Source: Amnibacterium sp.
Lineage (GTDB): Bacteria > Actinomycetota > Actinomycetes > Actinomycetales > Microbacteriaceae
Reading direction: 5' to 3'
DNA length: 64,000 nucleotides
NCBI RefSeq assembly: GCF_025463795.1
Contig: NZ_JAODBE010000070.1
Span: 1-64,000 of the forward strand
Part shown: positions 50,436 to 59,714 of the stretch, in pieces
Numbering within the stretch: position 1 is the first letter of the stretch
How the letters are laid out: each line of letters opens with the position of its first letter
The notes under the pieces: model-generated
The model's input: the letters and a program-made list of their open reading frames with translations, nothing else
Database searches by the model: none
Told to the model about the DNA's origin: nothing
Made by a program: the position numbers and the translations under genes

Positions 50436-51593
50436 TCAGTGGGTGCGGAGCGCGTCCTCGAGGTCCTGCTGCAGGTCGGCCAGGTCCTCGACGCCGACCG
50501 AGAGCCGCACGACGTTCTCCGGCACCGCGAGCGGGGTCCCGCGAACTGACGCGTGCGTCATCAGGCTCGGGTATCCGATGAGGGACTCCACGCCGCCGAG
50601 CGACTCGGCGAGCGCGAAGAGGCGGGTGCGCTCCGCGAGACTCCGCGCGGCCGCCTCACCGCCGGCGAGCGCCACCGAGAGCATCCCGCCGGATCCGCTC
50701 ATCTGCCGCGCCGCGATGTCGTGACCCGGATGATCCGGGAGGCCCGGGTAGTAGACCCGCTCGACCGCCGGGTGCGCCGCGAGCTGCGCCGCGATCGCGC
50801 CGGCGCTCTCCGTGTGGCGCCGCATGCGGAGGTCGAGGGTCTTGATCCCGCGGGTGAGCAGCCACGCCTCGAACGGCGCGAGCACGGCCCCTGCCGCGAA
50901 CTGCAGGAAGCGCACCCGCTCGGCGAGGGCCTCGTCGGAGGTGACGACCACGCCGCCGAGGGCGTCGGAGTGGCCGCCGAGGTACTTCGTGGCGGAGTGC
51001 ACGACGACGTCGGCGCCGAGCGCGAGGGGCTGCTGGAGCGCGGGCGACGCGAAGGTGTTGTCGACGACCACGAGCGCCCCGTTGGCGTGCCCCGCCGCCG
51101 CGAGCGCGACGATGTCGACCACCTTCATCAGCGGATTGGTCGGCGTCTCGATCCAGAGCACCCGGACGGGCTCCGCGAACGCGGCCTCGACGGCAGCCGC
51201 ATCGGTGAGGTCGACCGTCTCGAGCCGCACCCCGGCCGGCTCATGGATCCGCTTCAGCAGGCGGTACGTGCCGCCGTACGCGTCGTCGCCGAGCAGCACA
51301 CGATCCCCCGCAGCGAGCACCGCCCGCAGCAGCCCGTCCTCGGCGGCGAGCCCGGACGCGAACGCGACGGCGTTCGTCCCCTGCTCGAGCGCGGCGACCT
51401 GCTGCTCGAACGCGGTGCGGGTGGGGTTGCCGCTTCGGCCGTACTCGTAGCCCTCCCGGAGTCCGCCGATGCCGTCCTGGACGAAGGTCGACGTCTGATG
51501 GATCGCCGGGGTGATGGATCCGGTGGTGCGGTCGGGCTCCTGGCCGGCATGCACGGCGCGGGTGGCGAAGCCGGGGAGGCGCTGGTCGGGCAT
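50436..51593 (-). CDS. Cystathionine gamma-synthase/lyase (PLP enzyme)
   Basis: 385 residues from ATG 51593. Cys/Met-metabolism PLP family: GYEYGRSGNPTRTAFE (49-64), the PLP-lysine in HSATKYLGGHSDALGG (Lys203), SLGGVESLIGYPSLMTHAS at the C-terminus. The gene for cystathionine beta-synthase lies directly upstream in the same operon. That pairing fits reverse transsulfuration (homocysteine to cysteine), so a gamma-lyase role is likelier than synthase; the families cannot be separated safely by eye. Confidence 0.84.
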   Translation of the reverse strand: MPDQRLPGFATRAVHAGQEPDRTTGSITPAIHQTSTFVQDGIGGLREGYEYGRSGNPTRTAFEQQVAALEQGTNAVAFASGLAAEDGLLRAVLAAGDRVLLGDDAYGGTYRLLKRIHEPAGVRLETVDLTDAAAVEAAFAEPVRVLWIETPTNPLMKVVDIVALAAAGHANGALVVVDNTFASPALQQPLALGADVVVHSATKYLGGHSDALGGVVVTSDEALAERVRFLQFAAGAVLAPFEAWLLTRGIKTLDLRMRRHTESAGAIAAQLAAHPAVERVYYPGLPDHPGHDIAARQMSGSGGMLSVALAGGEAAARSLAERTRLFALAESLGGVESLIGYPSLMTHASVRGTPLAVPENVVRLSVGVEDLADLQQDLEDALRTH

Positions 51594-51607
51594 CGGGCTC
51601 CTTCTGG

Positions 51608-52972
51608 TCACTCGCTGACGAACGCGAGCAGGTCGGATCGGGTGAGCAGGCCCATGGGGCGGCCGCCGGCGGTCACGAGGAGGGCATCCGCGTGGACGAG
51701 CGACGCCCGGGCGGCGGCGATGGAGTCGTGCGCGCCGATCAGGGGCGGCGGCGGCCCGACGAGGGACTCGATCGGGTCGCGGAGGTCGCCCGTCTCGGAG
51801 TAGATGTGGTCGAGCAGCCGGCGCTCGTCGACCGCGCCGACGACCTCGCCCATCGCCAGGGGCGGGTCGGCCGTGAGGACGAGGAGCTGCGAGACGTCGT
51901 AGCGGCGCATCGTGACGATCGCGTCGCGCACCGTGTCGGTGGGCCGGACGGCGAGGAGGTCGGGCAGGCCGTCGTGCTTCGAGCGGAGCACCTGCTCGAC
52001 GGTGGTGCCCTCGCTGGGCTCCTCGAACCCGTAGGAGCGCATCCACCCGTCGTTGAAGATCTTGCCGAGGTAGCCACGACCGCCGTCGGGCAGCAGCACG
52101 ACGACCACGTCCTCCGGCCCGAGCCCCTCCGCGACGCGGAGCGCGGCGACCACCGCCATGCCGCTGGAGCCGCCCACGAGCAGGCCCTCCTCCCTGGCGA
52201 GACGCAGCGTCATCCGGAAGGCGTCCGCGTCGGACACGGCGATGACCTCGTCGGCGACCTCCTGGTCGTACGCGGCGGGCCAGAAGTCCTCGCCGACCCC
52301 CTCGAGCAGATAGGGCCGCCCGGTACCGCCCGAGTAGACGGATCCCTCCGGGTCGGCGCCGATGACCCGGACCCGGCCGGACGAGGCGTCCTTCAGGTAC
52401 CGGCCGGTGCCGCTGATCGTGCCGCCGGTGCCCACGCCCGTCACGAAGTGCGTCAGGCGGCCGTCGGTGTCGCGCCAGATCTCGGGCCCCGTCGTGGCGT
52501 AGTGGCTCAGCGGGCCGTTGGGGTTGGCGTACTGGTTCGGCTTGTAGGCGCCGGGGATCTCCCTCGCGAGGCGGTCCGACACGCTGTAGTACGACTCCGG
52601 GTCGTCGGGTGCCACCGCGGTCGGCGTGACGACGATCTCGGCGCCGTAGGCGGTGAGCACCGCCCGCTTGTCCTCGCCGACCTTGTCGGGCAGCACGAAC
52701 AGGCAGCGGTAGCCCCGCTGCTGGGCGACGAGCGCCAGACCCACGCCGGTGTTGCCGCTCGTGGGCTCGACGATCGTGCCGCCGGGCCGCAGCAGGCCGG
52801 CGCGCTCGGCCTCGTCGATGATCCGAACAGCGATGCGGTCCTTCACGGATCCGCCCGGGTTCAGGTACTCGACCTTCGCGAGCACGGTGGCCGCGGTGCC
52901 TGCCGCGACACGGTTGAGCCGGACGAGCGGGGTGTCGCCGATCAGTTCGACGACGGACTGGGCGTAACGCAC
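51608..52972 (-). CDS. Cystathionine beta-synthase with C-terminal CBS pair
   Basis: 454 residues. The PLP domain holds the lysine in NPGGSVKDRIAVR (Lys44), EPTSGNTGVGLALVA and the phosphate loop GVGTGGTISGTGRYLK. From ~335 a tandem CBS-domain pair (DLLAVRPTDTVRDAIVTMRR and SIAAARASLVHADALLVT) follows as in eukaryotic and actinobacterial CBS, where it may bind S-adenosylmethionine. It condenses homocysteine with serine. Operon partner: the gamma-lyase 15 bases downstream. Confidence 0.88.
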   Translation of the reverse strand: MRYAQSVVELIGDTPLVRLNRVAAGTAATVLAKVEYLNPGGSVKDRIAVRIIDEAERAGLLRPGGTIVEPTSGNTGVGLALVAQQRGYRCLFVLPDKVGEDKRAVLTAYGAEIVVTPTAVAPDDPESYYSVSDRLAREIPGAYKPNQYANPNGPLSHYATTGPEIWRDTDGRLTHFVTGVGTGGTISGTGRYLKDASSGRVRVIGADPEGSVYSGGTGRPYLLEGVGEDFWPAAYDQEVADEVIAVSDADAFRMTLRLAREEGLLVGGSSGMAVVAALRVAEGLGPEDVVVVLLPDGGRGYLGKIFNDGWMRSYGFEEPSEGTTVEQVLRSKHDGLPDLLAVRPTDTVRDAIVTMRRYDVSQLLVLTADPPLAMGEVVGAVDERRLLDHIYSETGDLRDPIESLVGPPPPLIGAHDSIAAARASLVHADALLVTAGGRPMGLLTRSDLLAFVSE

Positions 52973-53109
52973 CTGACTTCTCCTGCACCGGTCATGCGCC
53001 GAGCCCGTGCGCCGGACGGGACCAGGTCGAACCCGACGACACGCGCGCAGGAGCGCGCCTCGACCCTACCCGTCCCCGGCGCGGCGCCTCGATGCGGCGC
53101 CGCAGTCGG

Positions 53110-53292
53110 TCAGTCGAACCCGATGGGCCGGCCGCGCGACTCCCGTGATCGCGATGCCGGACGCGTCGATCGGCGGTCGGCCAGCCGGATGGTGCGCCCC
53201 ACCGCCATGGCGACGGCCCCGGCGCCACCGAGCCACAGCAGACCGCATGCCGGCACCAGGACGGCAGGACCGAGCGCGAGCAGGTGATGCAT
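53110..53292 (-). CDS. Possible 60-residue single-helix membrane protein
   Basis: One hydrophobic span LLALGPAVLVPACGLLWLGG near the N-terminus is followed by a second short apolar stretch and a basic tail rich in Arg and Ser. An AGGA precedes the ATG. There is no recognisable family, and antisense frames are open here too. Reported as a candidate only. Confidence 0.35.
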   Translation of the reverse strand: MHHLLALGPAVLVPACGLLWLGGAGAVAMAVGRTIRLADRRSTRPASRSRESRGRPIGFD

Positions 53293-53444
53293 CCGTCCTG
53301 GCTACCCCTCCCGGCACTGAGCCGGCACGGAGAATCCGCCGGGGAGCGGCGCCGGGCTGCGCAGAACATGACCGTCTCGGCGGCGGGTGACCCGATCGGC
53401 GTGGCATCAGGGCCGTCTCAGTCCCGGCCGCGGACGTTGAGAGC

Positions 53445-54989
53445 GTGACCACGCTGTCCGCCGACCGTGCCACCGTTCGCCCGGCGCGTGCCGCGGACCG
53501 GGCGGCGACGTCCCCGCCCGGGTGGGTGTGGGGCCTCGTGCTGCTCGCGATCGGCCTGCTGGCGGTCGTCGTTCGTGTGCGCCTCCTCGTCCAGTCCGGT
53601 GGATTCGACGGCTCGGACGGCTACGACGACGGCGTCTACTACGCGGCGGCGGACGCGCTCGTGCACGGCCGCCTCCCCTACCGCGACGTCCTGCTGCTCC
53701 AGCCGCCGGGAACGATCCTCGCGCTCGCTCCGTTCGCCTGGTTCGGCTCGCTCACGCACGACCCCTACGGCGTCATCGCCGCCAGGCTCGCCTTCATCGC
53801 CGTCGGAGGGGTGAACGCGGCGCTCATCATGCGCATCGCGCACCGGTTCGGCGTCGTCGCGGCCCTCACCGCCGGCGTCGGCTACGCGGTCTTCTTCCCC
53901 GCGGCCTACAGCGAACGCAGCACCCTGCTCGAACCGCTCGGCACCTGCGGACTGCTGCTCGCGGTGCTGCTCGCCGACCGGGCGGCGCGCCACCCGCGCA
54001 CCGGCATGCTGCTCGCGGGCGCCGCCGCGGGCGCGGCCATCGGCATGCGGATCTGGTACGTCGTCCCGGCTGCGTTGATCGCCGCGGTCCACTGGCGATC
54101 CGCCGCCCGGTTCGTGATCGGCGCGGGAACCGCCGCAGCCGCGATCTACGGCCCGTTCCTGCTCGTGAGCCCGGCGGCCCTTCTGCAGCAGGTCGTCCTC
54201 GACCAGCTGGGGCGGCAGCGGACGACGACCGTTCCGGTGCAGGAACGGCTCTCGACGCTGCTCGGCGCGATGCCGCTGCACCTGTCCCAACCGTGGTCGG
54301 CGCTGCTCAGCCCGACCAAGGTCGGCCCCCTGCTGCTGATCGGCCTGCTCGCGTGCTGCATCGTCACGCTCGGCGTCCGCGGCGCTCGCCTCCACCCCCT
54401 CGCAGCACTCGCCGGGATCGCCGTGCTGCTCGCGAGCCCCTCCTACTTCCTGCACTACGGCGCGCTCACCGCACCCTGGATCGTCCTCACGGTCGCGATC
54501 GGGTCCGCGCGGATCCTCGCCCGCCTGCGCTCGGTACCCCTGCGCGGGCTGCTCGCCGGGCTGCTGCTCGTCGCCGTCGCAGCGCTGAACCTGCGCGCCG
54601 TCGGCATCGCGCAGCCGAGCGCGCCCATCCCCGTCTCGGTGCTCCGGCCCGCGGCGCTGCGGGTGCCGGGCTGCGTGATGGCCGACGACCAGCAGATCCT
54701 CGCCGCGCTGGACGTGCTGAGCCGCGACCTCGCCCGCGGCTGCCGACTCTGGCCCGATGTCACGGGCTACACCATGGACCGCGACGCGGTCCGTGTGCGC
54801 GGCACGCCCCTGCCGCGACGTGAGGACGAGGTGTGGCAGCAGGACGTCACCCGCTACCTGCTCTCCGGAGATGCGGTCGTCGTGCATCGCGCGGCGACCG
54901 ACCTCGACCCCGACTCGAGTCGCCTCGTCCGGGCCGGTCGTGTGCTCGCGCACGCAGGCACCTGGACGCTCCACGCCGTCGGCCGCTGA
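53445..54989 (+). CDS. GT39-like (GT-C fold) membrane glycosyltransferase, copy B
   Basis: 514 residues, GTG start. Near-duplicate of the protein at 7519-9063, sharing the acidic first loop DGYDDGVYYAAADALVHGR, LPYRDVLLLQPPGT, the Arg-Ile-Trp helix motif MRIWYVVP and the soluble C-terminal WPDVTGYTMDRDAVRV. Counting by eye over ~170 aligned residues I find about 37 differences, so roughly three quarters identical. Unlike copy A it is not next to a polyprenol-P-mannose synthase. It lies upstream of the convergent MprF-like gene, so it may have been duplicated and moved, keeping the same donor type. Confidence 0.78.
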   Translation: MTTLSADRATVRPARAADRAATSPPGWVWGLVLLAIGLLAVVVRVRLLVQSGGFDGSDGYDDGVYYAAADALVHGRLPYRDVLLLQPPGTILALAPFAWFGSLTHDPYGVIAARLAFIAVGGVNAALIMRIAHRFGVVAALTAGVGYAVFFPAAYSERSTLLEPLGTCGLLLAVLLADRAARHPRTGMLLAGAAAGAAIGMRIWYVVPAALIAAVHWRSAARFVIGAGTAAAAIYGPFLLVSPAALLQQVVLDQLGRQRTTTVPVQERLSTLLGAMPLHLSQPWSALLSPTKVGPLLLIGLLACCIVTLGVRGARLHPLAALAGIAVLLASPSYFLHYGALTAPWIVLTVAIGSARILARLRSVPLRGLLAGLLLVAVAALNLRAVGIAQPSAPIPVSVLRPAALRVPGCVMADDQQILAALDVLSRDLARGCRLWPDVTGYTMDRDAVRVRGTPLPRREDEVWQQDVTRYLLSGDAVVVHRAATDLDPDSSRLVRAGRVLAHAGTWTLHAVGR

Positions 54990-55048
54990 CCGACCCGTCC
55001 GAGGAACTCCGTGGAGCGCGAGCAGCGCAGGAGCACACGCGGTCCGGA

Positions 55049-57550
55049 TCAGCGCAGGGAGCCCGCCAGCCGGGCGACGTCGGGCAAGGACATGTCGGGG
55101 AGGTAGGCGCGGGCGATCGCGATCCCGATCCCGGGGAGCGCAAGGGGGTCGGGGAACGCGAGCACCACCGGTCGCACCGCCGGCTGGAACTTCTCCTTGA
55201 ATGCGGCGAGGGACCGGAACCCGTAGGCGGGCTCGAGGACTCGGGCGAGGGCCTCGAGCGCCCGCGGCAGCTCGTCCTCCCCCTCGCTCGACGCGGCGAG
55301 GGGCGCGACCGAAAGGCTGAGGAACTCCACGCCCTCCTCCCTCGCCTGCAGCGCCATCGACGCGATGAGGAACTCCATGACGCCGTTCATGCCGTCGGTG
55401 CGGCGTCGCATGAAGTCGAGCGTCCAGCCGATCAGCGCGCTTTCGTGGTACGTCGGCAGCCAGCTGGTGACGCCCTCGACGCGCTCACCGGGCCCGACCG
55501 CGAGGAGCAGTCGGACCTCCGGATCCTTCAGCTCGTCGATGCCGCCGAGCGTGAACTCGAGCTCGGGCAGCCTGCGGTCGGCGACCCACTCCTCCGAGAT
55601 GGCCGTGATCTGCGACCGGAGCCCCAGGGAGCACTGGTCCCAGCTCATCCGCATCGCCCTGACACCGGCGCGCTCGGCCCGGTTGATCGAGGAGCGCACG
55701 TCCTGCCAGCGCTTGCCCTTCATCGAGAAGGCCTGCGGATCGATGACCGTGTCCTCGCCGATACGGATCCACGGCCACGACGGGCCGCCGCCCAGGTCAG
55801 CGGCGAACTCGGGTCGTACGGCGTAGAAGACGGGGGTGAGACCGGCGTCGTCGCAGAACAGGGCGAACTCGCCGGCCGCCCGTCCGCGGCCGTCCTCGGG
55901 TCCCACCGGCTCACCGACGGTGATCGCGACACCGTTCACCTCCCGATAGGCGACCGCGTGGGTGCCGTCGGCGGCGAACCACAGGCGGTTGCCCCGCCAC
56001 AGCGCCATGTGCCCGAGGGACCCGGCGGATCCTCGCCGAAGGATCGCCCGAAGCCGGTCGAGCTCACCGGCGGCGGGCGCCGACCGGCGGGACAGCGCCG
56101 CCACCGCCAGCGCGCCGAGGAGCACGAGCCAGGCGAGAGGTCCCGGCAGGTCGAAGACGCGCTCGGCGGCGTCGGTCGCCGGCACGAAGTCGAGGCGCCG
56201 GAACCGCAGGAAGCCCACCGGCACGTATCGCTCCGGGAGATCGCCGAGCAGGTCGGGCAGGCCGACGTGCGGGGTGAACTGCTGCCGCAGCAGCAGGCCG
56301 ATCCCCACGTAGAGCACTGCCGTCGCGAGCAGGCCGCCCGTGACGGCGACGGCGAACCCGATGGCCGCGCGCCGCGACGGCCTCACGTCGAAGTGCCGGA
56401 GCATCGTGAGCACGGCGATCGCGACGCCCGCGGGCACCCCGACGGCGAGGATCGTCTGCAGGTTCGGCCCCGCGGCACCGCTTCGCGAGATGAGCTCGTC
56501 CGGGTCGAGCACCGCGGGCAGGAATCCGAAGTAGATGCCCGCGAGCACGGCGAGCAGCCCGTTGACGCCGACGGCGACGAGAGCGGCGATCCGCCTGCCC
56601 CGCCACATCGCGAACGACGCCATGAGCAGCACCACCAGAGGGAGCACGGTGAGCAGCACGGCGCCCGGTCCGTTCAGTCGCGCGAACGCGATGTCCCGCA
56701 CGCAGCCCGCGGCCGGGTGGGGCACTCGGCAGGCGGCCCGCAGGCTGCCGAGCGGCGGCAACGTGTCGCGGAAGAGGAGCCCGAGCGGCCGCAGCAGACC
56801 GTAGCCACGCGGCACGACGAGGGCGACCACGGGACCGACCGCGCTCACGGCGACGAGGGACGCCATGAGGCTCCGCGCCTCGTGGTGGGAGCTGCGCGGC
56901 CACGTGAGCGCCGGACGCCTGCGGGCGAGCAGGAGCCCGAGCGCCAGCCCGGTCACCGCGGCGAGCAGTCGGTAGAGGTCGCCGGGCTGGCCGGAGTAGA
57001 GCAGCACGACGACCGCGCCGAAGAGCCCGATCAGCCGGATCCGCCGTCGCCAGAGGGGGCCGCTGACCGCGCTGGCCGTGAGCAGCGCGCCGAGCACCGG
57101 GGTGAGCGGCCCGGCGGCGGGCGCCCCCTCCACCGGAGTCGTCCAGAGGGCGTGCGTCATGACGCCGAGGGATTGGAGGGCCACGCCGGCGATCACGCCG
57201 ACCGACGAGGTGAGCACGTACGCGAGGACGGTCCAGGCCGTGCCGAGGACCCGTTCGACCGGTACCAGCACGACGAGCGCCGCGGCGACGCCCACGGCCA
57301 GTCCAGCGACGGTCCTCGGCACGAAGATCCCGGACCAGAGCGCGATCAGCTCGAGCGGATGGGCGCCTGCGGCCCGCGGGGGCACCTGCGCCAGCAGGGG
57401 CGCCCGCACCAGGGAGCCGTCGGCGATCCCGACGACGATCAGCAGCACGGCGAGACCGCACGCCGCGGGACTCCTACGGACGGTGCGCACCAGGCGGCGG
57501 GCGATGCCGTCGCGGCCGGGGACGGAGGGAACCGCGGCCGGCGCGCTCAT
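55049..57550 (-). CDS. MprF/LysX-like membrane protein with C-terminal DUF2156 (phosphatidylglycerol aminoacyltransferase type)
   Basis: 833 residues from ATG 57550. The N-terminal half has about a dozen helices (~30-470), flippase-like; the first segment is GLAVLLIVVGIADGSLVRAP. From ~500 there is a cytoplasmic GNAT-like DUF2156 domain (AYREVNGVAITVGEPVG, FSMKGKRWQDVRSSINRAER, FAIKEKFQPAV-like end). Family members transfer lysine or alanine from tRNA to phosphatidylglycerol and flip it, raising resistance to cationic peptides. No lysyl-tRNA synthetase fusion (as in LysX) is present. Its ATG overlaps the membrane esterase stop, so the two act in one operon. Confidence 0.78.
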   Translation of the reverse strand: MSAPAAVPSVPGRDGIARRLVRTVRRSPAACGLAVLLIVVGIADGSLVRAPLLAQVPPRAAGAHPLELIALWSGIFVPRTVAGLAVGVAAALVVLVPVERVLGTAWTVLAYVLTSSVGVIAGVALQSLGVMTHALWTTPVEGAPAAGPLTPVLGALLTASAVSGPLWRRRIRLIGLFGAVVVLLYSGQPGDLYRLLAAVTGLALGLLLARRRPALTWPRSSHHEARSLMASLVAVSAVGPVVALVVPRGYGLLRPLGLLFRDTLPPLGSLRAACRVPHPAAGCVRDIAFARLNGPGAVLLTVLPLVVLLMASFAMWRGRRIAALVAVGVNGLLAVLAGIYFGFLPAVLDPDELISRSGAAGPNLQTILAVGVPAGVAIAVLTMLRHFDVRPSRRAAIGFAVAVTGGLLATAVLYVGIGLLLRQQFTPHVGLPDLLGDLPERYVPVGFLRFRRLDFVPATDAAERVFDLPGPLAWLVLLGALAVAALSRRSAPAAGELDRLRAILRRGSAGSLGHMALWRGNRLWFAADGTHAVAYREVNGVAITVGEPVGPEDGRGRAAGEFALFCDDAGLTPVFYAVRPEFAADLGGGPSWPWIRIGEDTVIDPQAFSMKGKRWQDVRSSINRAERAGVRAMRMSWDQCSLGLRSQITAISEEWVADRRLPELEFTLGGIDELKDPEVRLLLAVGPGERVEGVTSWLPTYHESALIGWTLDFMRRRTDGMNGVMEFLIASMALQAREEGVEFLSLSVAPLAASSEGEDELPRALEALARVLEPAYGFRSLAAFKEKFQPAVRPVVLAFPDPLALPGIGIAIARAYLPDMSLPDVARLAGSLR

Positions 57551-58902
57551 GAGATCCCCCACCAGGGCAGCAGCCTCGGCAGGCCCCAGGCGAATCCTGC
57601 GGAGCCGGTGTTCCAGTTGTGGGCGACGCCGGGCAGCACCGTCGTCTCGGTGCGCATCCCGGCCGCTCGCGAGGCGGCGGCCAGGCGCGGCGTCACCGGC
57701 CCGTACCGGGTGTCCGCGGCGCCCACGGAGTAGAGCGCGAAGGTCTGCCGGTACGGCGCCTTGCGGCGCATGATCGCGATCGGCTGCGCCGCCTTCCATG
57801 CCGCTGTGCTGCCGCGGAACGCCACGTGGACGGTGTGGGCTCGGGTGCCGTCGATCGGACCGATCTCGGACGAGATCGCGAGGTAGGAACCGAACACCGC
57901 CGGGAAGCCGGAACCGAACTGGACGGCGCAGGTGGCCCCTTCGGAGAAACCGGCGACGGTCCACTCGCGCCGGTCCGAGGAGACGGGCAGGTGCTGGAGC
58001 ACCCAGCCGCGCACGTCGTCGAGCACGTAGTCCTGCACGTTGCCCAGCCGCGAGTTCACGCACATCGGATTCGCACGGAACGCGCCGAGCTGGTCGGGCA
58101 CGACCACGACAGGCGCGAGCCCGTGATGGGCGCGGGCGATCCCGTCGAGCGTCGCCTGCAGGCCGCCGGCGAGGAAGACGTCGGAGGGCCCCCCGGGCTC
58201 GCCGGAGAACGCGATCACGACCGGCAGCTTCGGCGGATGGGCCGTCTGCGCCGCGGGCGGGAGGTAGATCCAGGCGGGGCGGGCGTGCCAGTGCGATTCG
58301 GCGCCGGGGATCGTCACCGTGCCGACGGTGCCGGTCGACGGCATGGAGGCAGGCGCGCGCCAGCCGCGCAGGGCTGCCCGGGCCTCGGCGCCCCCCGTCA
58401 CCGACAGAGCCCGGACTCCGGTGATCCCGACCACGTCGCCGAGCTTCGGGAAGTAGGCGACGTCGCGGTTGATCATCAGACCGCCCGCCGCAAGGGCGAG
58501 CGGGATCGCCAGCACCGCGACGACCTTGCGCCACCAGCGGGTGTGGACGAGGTTCGCGATCGCGAGCCCGACGCCGGCGCCCGCGGCCGCTGCGGCCGCC
58601 CGGATGACGGGGGATGCCGGCACGCCGAACAGGTCGTCGACGTCGACGACGACGACCACGACGACGGAGGCGGCGAGCGCCCCCACCCCGGCCGCGAGCA
58701 TCGCGCCGGGCCACCAGACCCGCAGGCGTGCGCGCACCCCGGGGACGGGCACCAGGAGCACCAGCGCCGCCGCCGCAGCGACCGCGTAGACGGCCACGAG
58801 CACCCGCACGGACTCGATGGGCAGCCCCGTCAGCCAGCCGGGCACCGTCGACCCCGTGTCGCGCGGGCGCAGCCGGACGTCGAGCGCTTCATGAGCGACC
58901 AC
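57547..58902 (-). CDS. Membrane-anchored alpha/beta-hydrolase (esterase D/Ag85-like)
   Basis: About 451 residues from GTG 58902; the exact start is uncertain because the track frame runs to 59592. Four helices (~33-52, 65-86, 99-118, 127-143) are followed by an esterase domain: AWIYLPPAAQ, VVIAFSGEPGGPSDVF, nucleophile Ser320 in VAGFSEGATCAVQFG, and a terminal His428 in LPGVAHNWN. This is the PF00756-type fold shared with mycolyltransferases and esterase D. Facing outward, it may act on lipid or glycolipid esters, possibly remodelling the lipids made by the coupled MprF-like protein. Substrate unknown. Confidence 0.75.
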   Translation of the reverse strand: MVAHEALDVRLRPRDTGSTVPGWLTGLPIESVRVLVAVYAVAAAAALVLLVPVPGVRARLRVWWPGAMLAAGVGALAASVVVVVVVDVDDLFGVPASPVIRAAAAAAGAGVGLAIANLVHTRWWRKVVAVLAIPLALAAGGLMINRDVAYFPKLGDVVGITGVRALSVTGGAEARAALRGWRAPASMPSTGTVGTVTIPGAESHWHARPAWIYLPPAAQTAHPPKLPVVIAFSGEPGGPSDVFLAGGLQATLDGIARAHHGLAPVVVVPDQLGAFRANPMCVNSRLGNVQDYVLDDVRGWVLQHLPVSSDRREWTVAGFSEGATCAVQFGSGFPAVFGSYLAISSEIGPIDGTRAHTVHVAFRGSTAAWKAAQPIAIMRRKAPYRQTFALYSVGAADTRYGPVTPRLAAASRAAGMRTETTVLPGVAHNWNTGSAGFAWGLPRLLPWWGIS

Positions 58903-59065
58903 CTCCGTGGGGCCATCCTCACCGCCTCCCGCTGAGGTGGCGCGAAGGATCAGGACGAGGGCGCTGCCCGATCGGTTCGGGCGCTCGTAGCCGCCGTCCC
59001 GCGGACTCCAAGGAGGCGTCCGGGTCGACGCGGGACGATCCCGATCGATCAGAGGGAGGACCTCC

Positions 59066-59668
59066 ATGCCCGACGAGCCCGGCAACCAGACCCCGAACAC
59101 CCCCGACGTGAGCGAGACGGAGCTGCGCGCGGAGAAGGTCGACCAGCTCCGTCGGGAGGCGCGGAACGAGGGTGTCGGCGGCGCCTCCTCGATGCGGAAG
59201 GAGGAGCTGGTGCACGCGGTCGCCGAAGCGCGGTCCGGGAAGGGCGGCTCCGCCGGCGGCGACCAGGACGACTCGTCGCGCGGCGCGGGTCCCGACGGGG
59301 GCCGCATCCGCACCGGCCCCGACACCTCCAAGTCGCTGAAGTACTCGCAGGAGGTCACGTCGACGGACGAGGACCCCGAGCGGCCGGGCCGCAGCCTCGT
59401 CACCACCCACCACGACGTCATCCGCAAGTGGGCCGAGTCGCGGAACGGCACGCCGGCGACCGTGCCGGGCACCGAGCACGGGGACCACCTCGGCGTGCTG
59501 CGCATCGACTTCGGTGACGACGACGACCGGCTCCGCCACGTCTCCTGGGACGAGTGGTTCCGGACGTTCGACGACCGCCGGCTCAACTTCATCTACCAGG
59601 AGGAGCGCTCCGACGGGCACACGTCCACGTTCTTCCGCTTGGAGAGCCCGGACCGCGAGGACGCCTGA
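59066..59668 (+). CDS. Rho-N/SAP-like plus conserved C-terminal domain protein
   Basis: 200 residues, hydrophilic throughout. An N-terminal SAP/Rho-N-like helix pair (VDQLRREARNEGVGGASSMRK) is followed by a disordered Gly/Asp/Ser linker. A C-terminal domain from ~100 (VTTHHDVIRKWAESRNGTPA, then LRIDFGDDDD and SWDEWFRTFDD) resembles a small conserved domain often misannotated as 1,4-alpha-glucan branching enzyme. No catalytic residues. Strong GGGAGGACC site before ATG. Function unknown; nucleic-acid binding is possible. Confidence 0.65.
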   Translation: MPDEPGNQTPNTPDVSETELRAEKVDQLRREARNEGVGGASSMRKEELVHAVAEARSGKGGSAGGDQDDSSRGAGPDGGRIRTGPDTSKSLKYSQEVTSTDEDPERPGRSLVTTHHDVIRKWAESRNGTPATVPGTEHGDHLGVLRIDFGDDDDRLRHVSWDEWFRTFDDRRLNFIYQEERSDGHTSTFFRLESPDREDA

Positions 59669-59714
59669 CCGGCTTCCCTGGCGCGGACCGGCGCTCCGGC
59701 GTCAGAGTGGGTCC

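Noticed and set aside
54833-57733. 966-aa plus-strand ORF
   Set aside because: Antisense shadow of the MprF-like gene; highly charged low-complexity sequence typical of reading GC-rich codons backwards.
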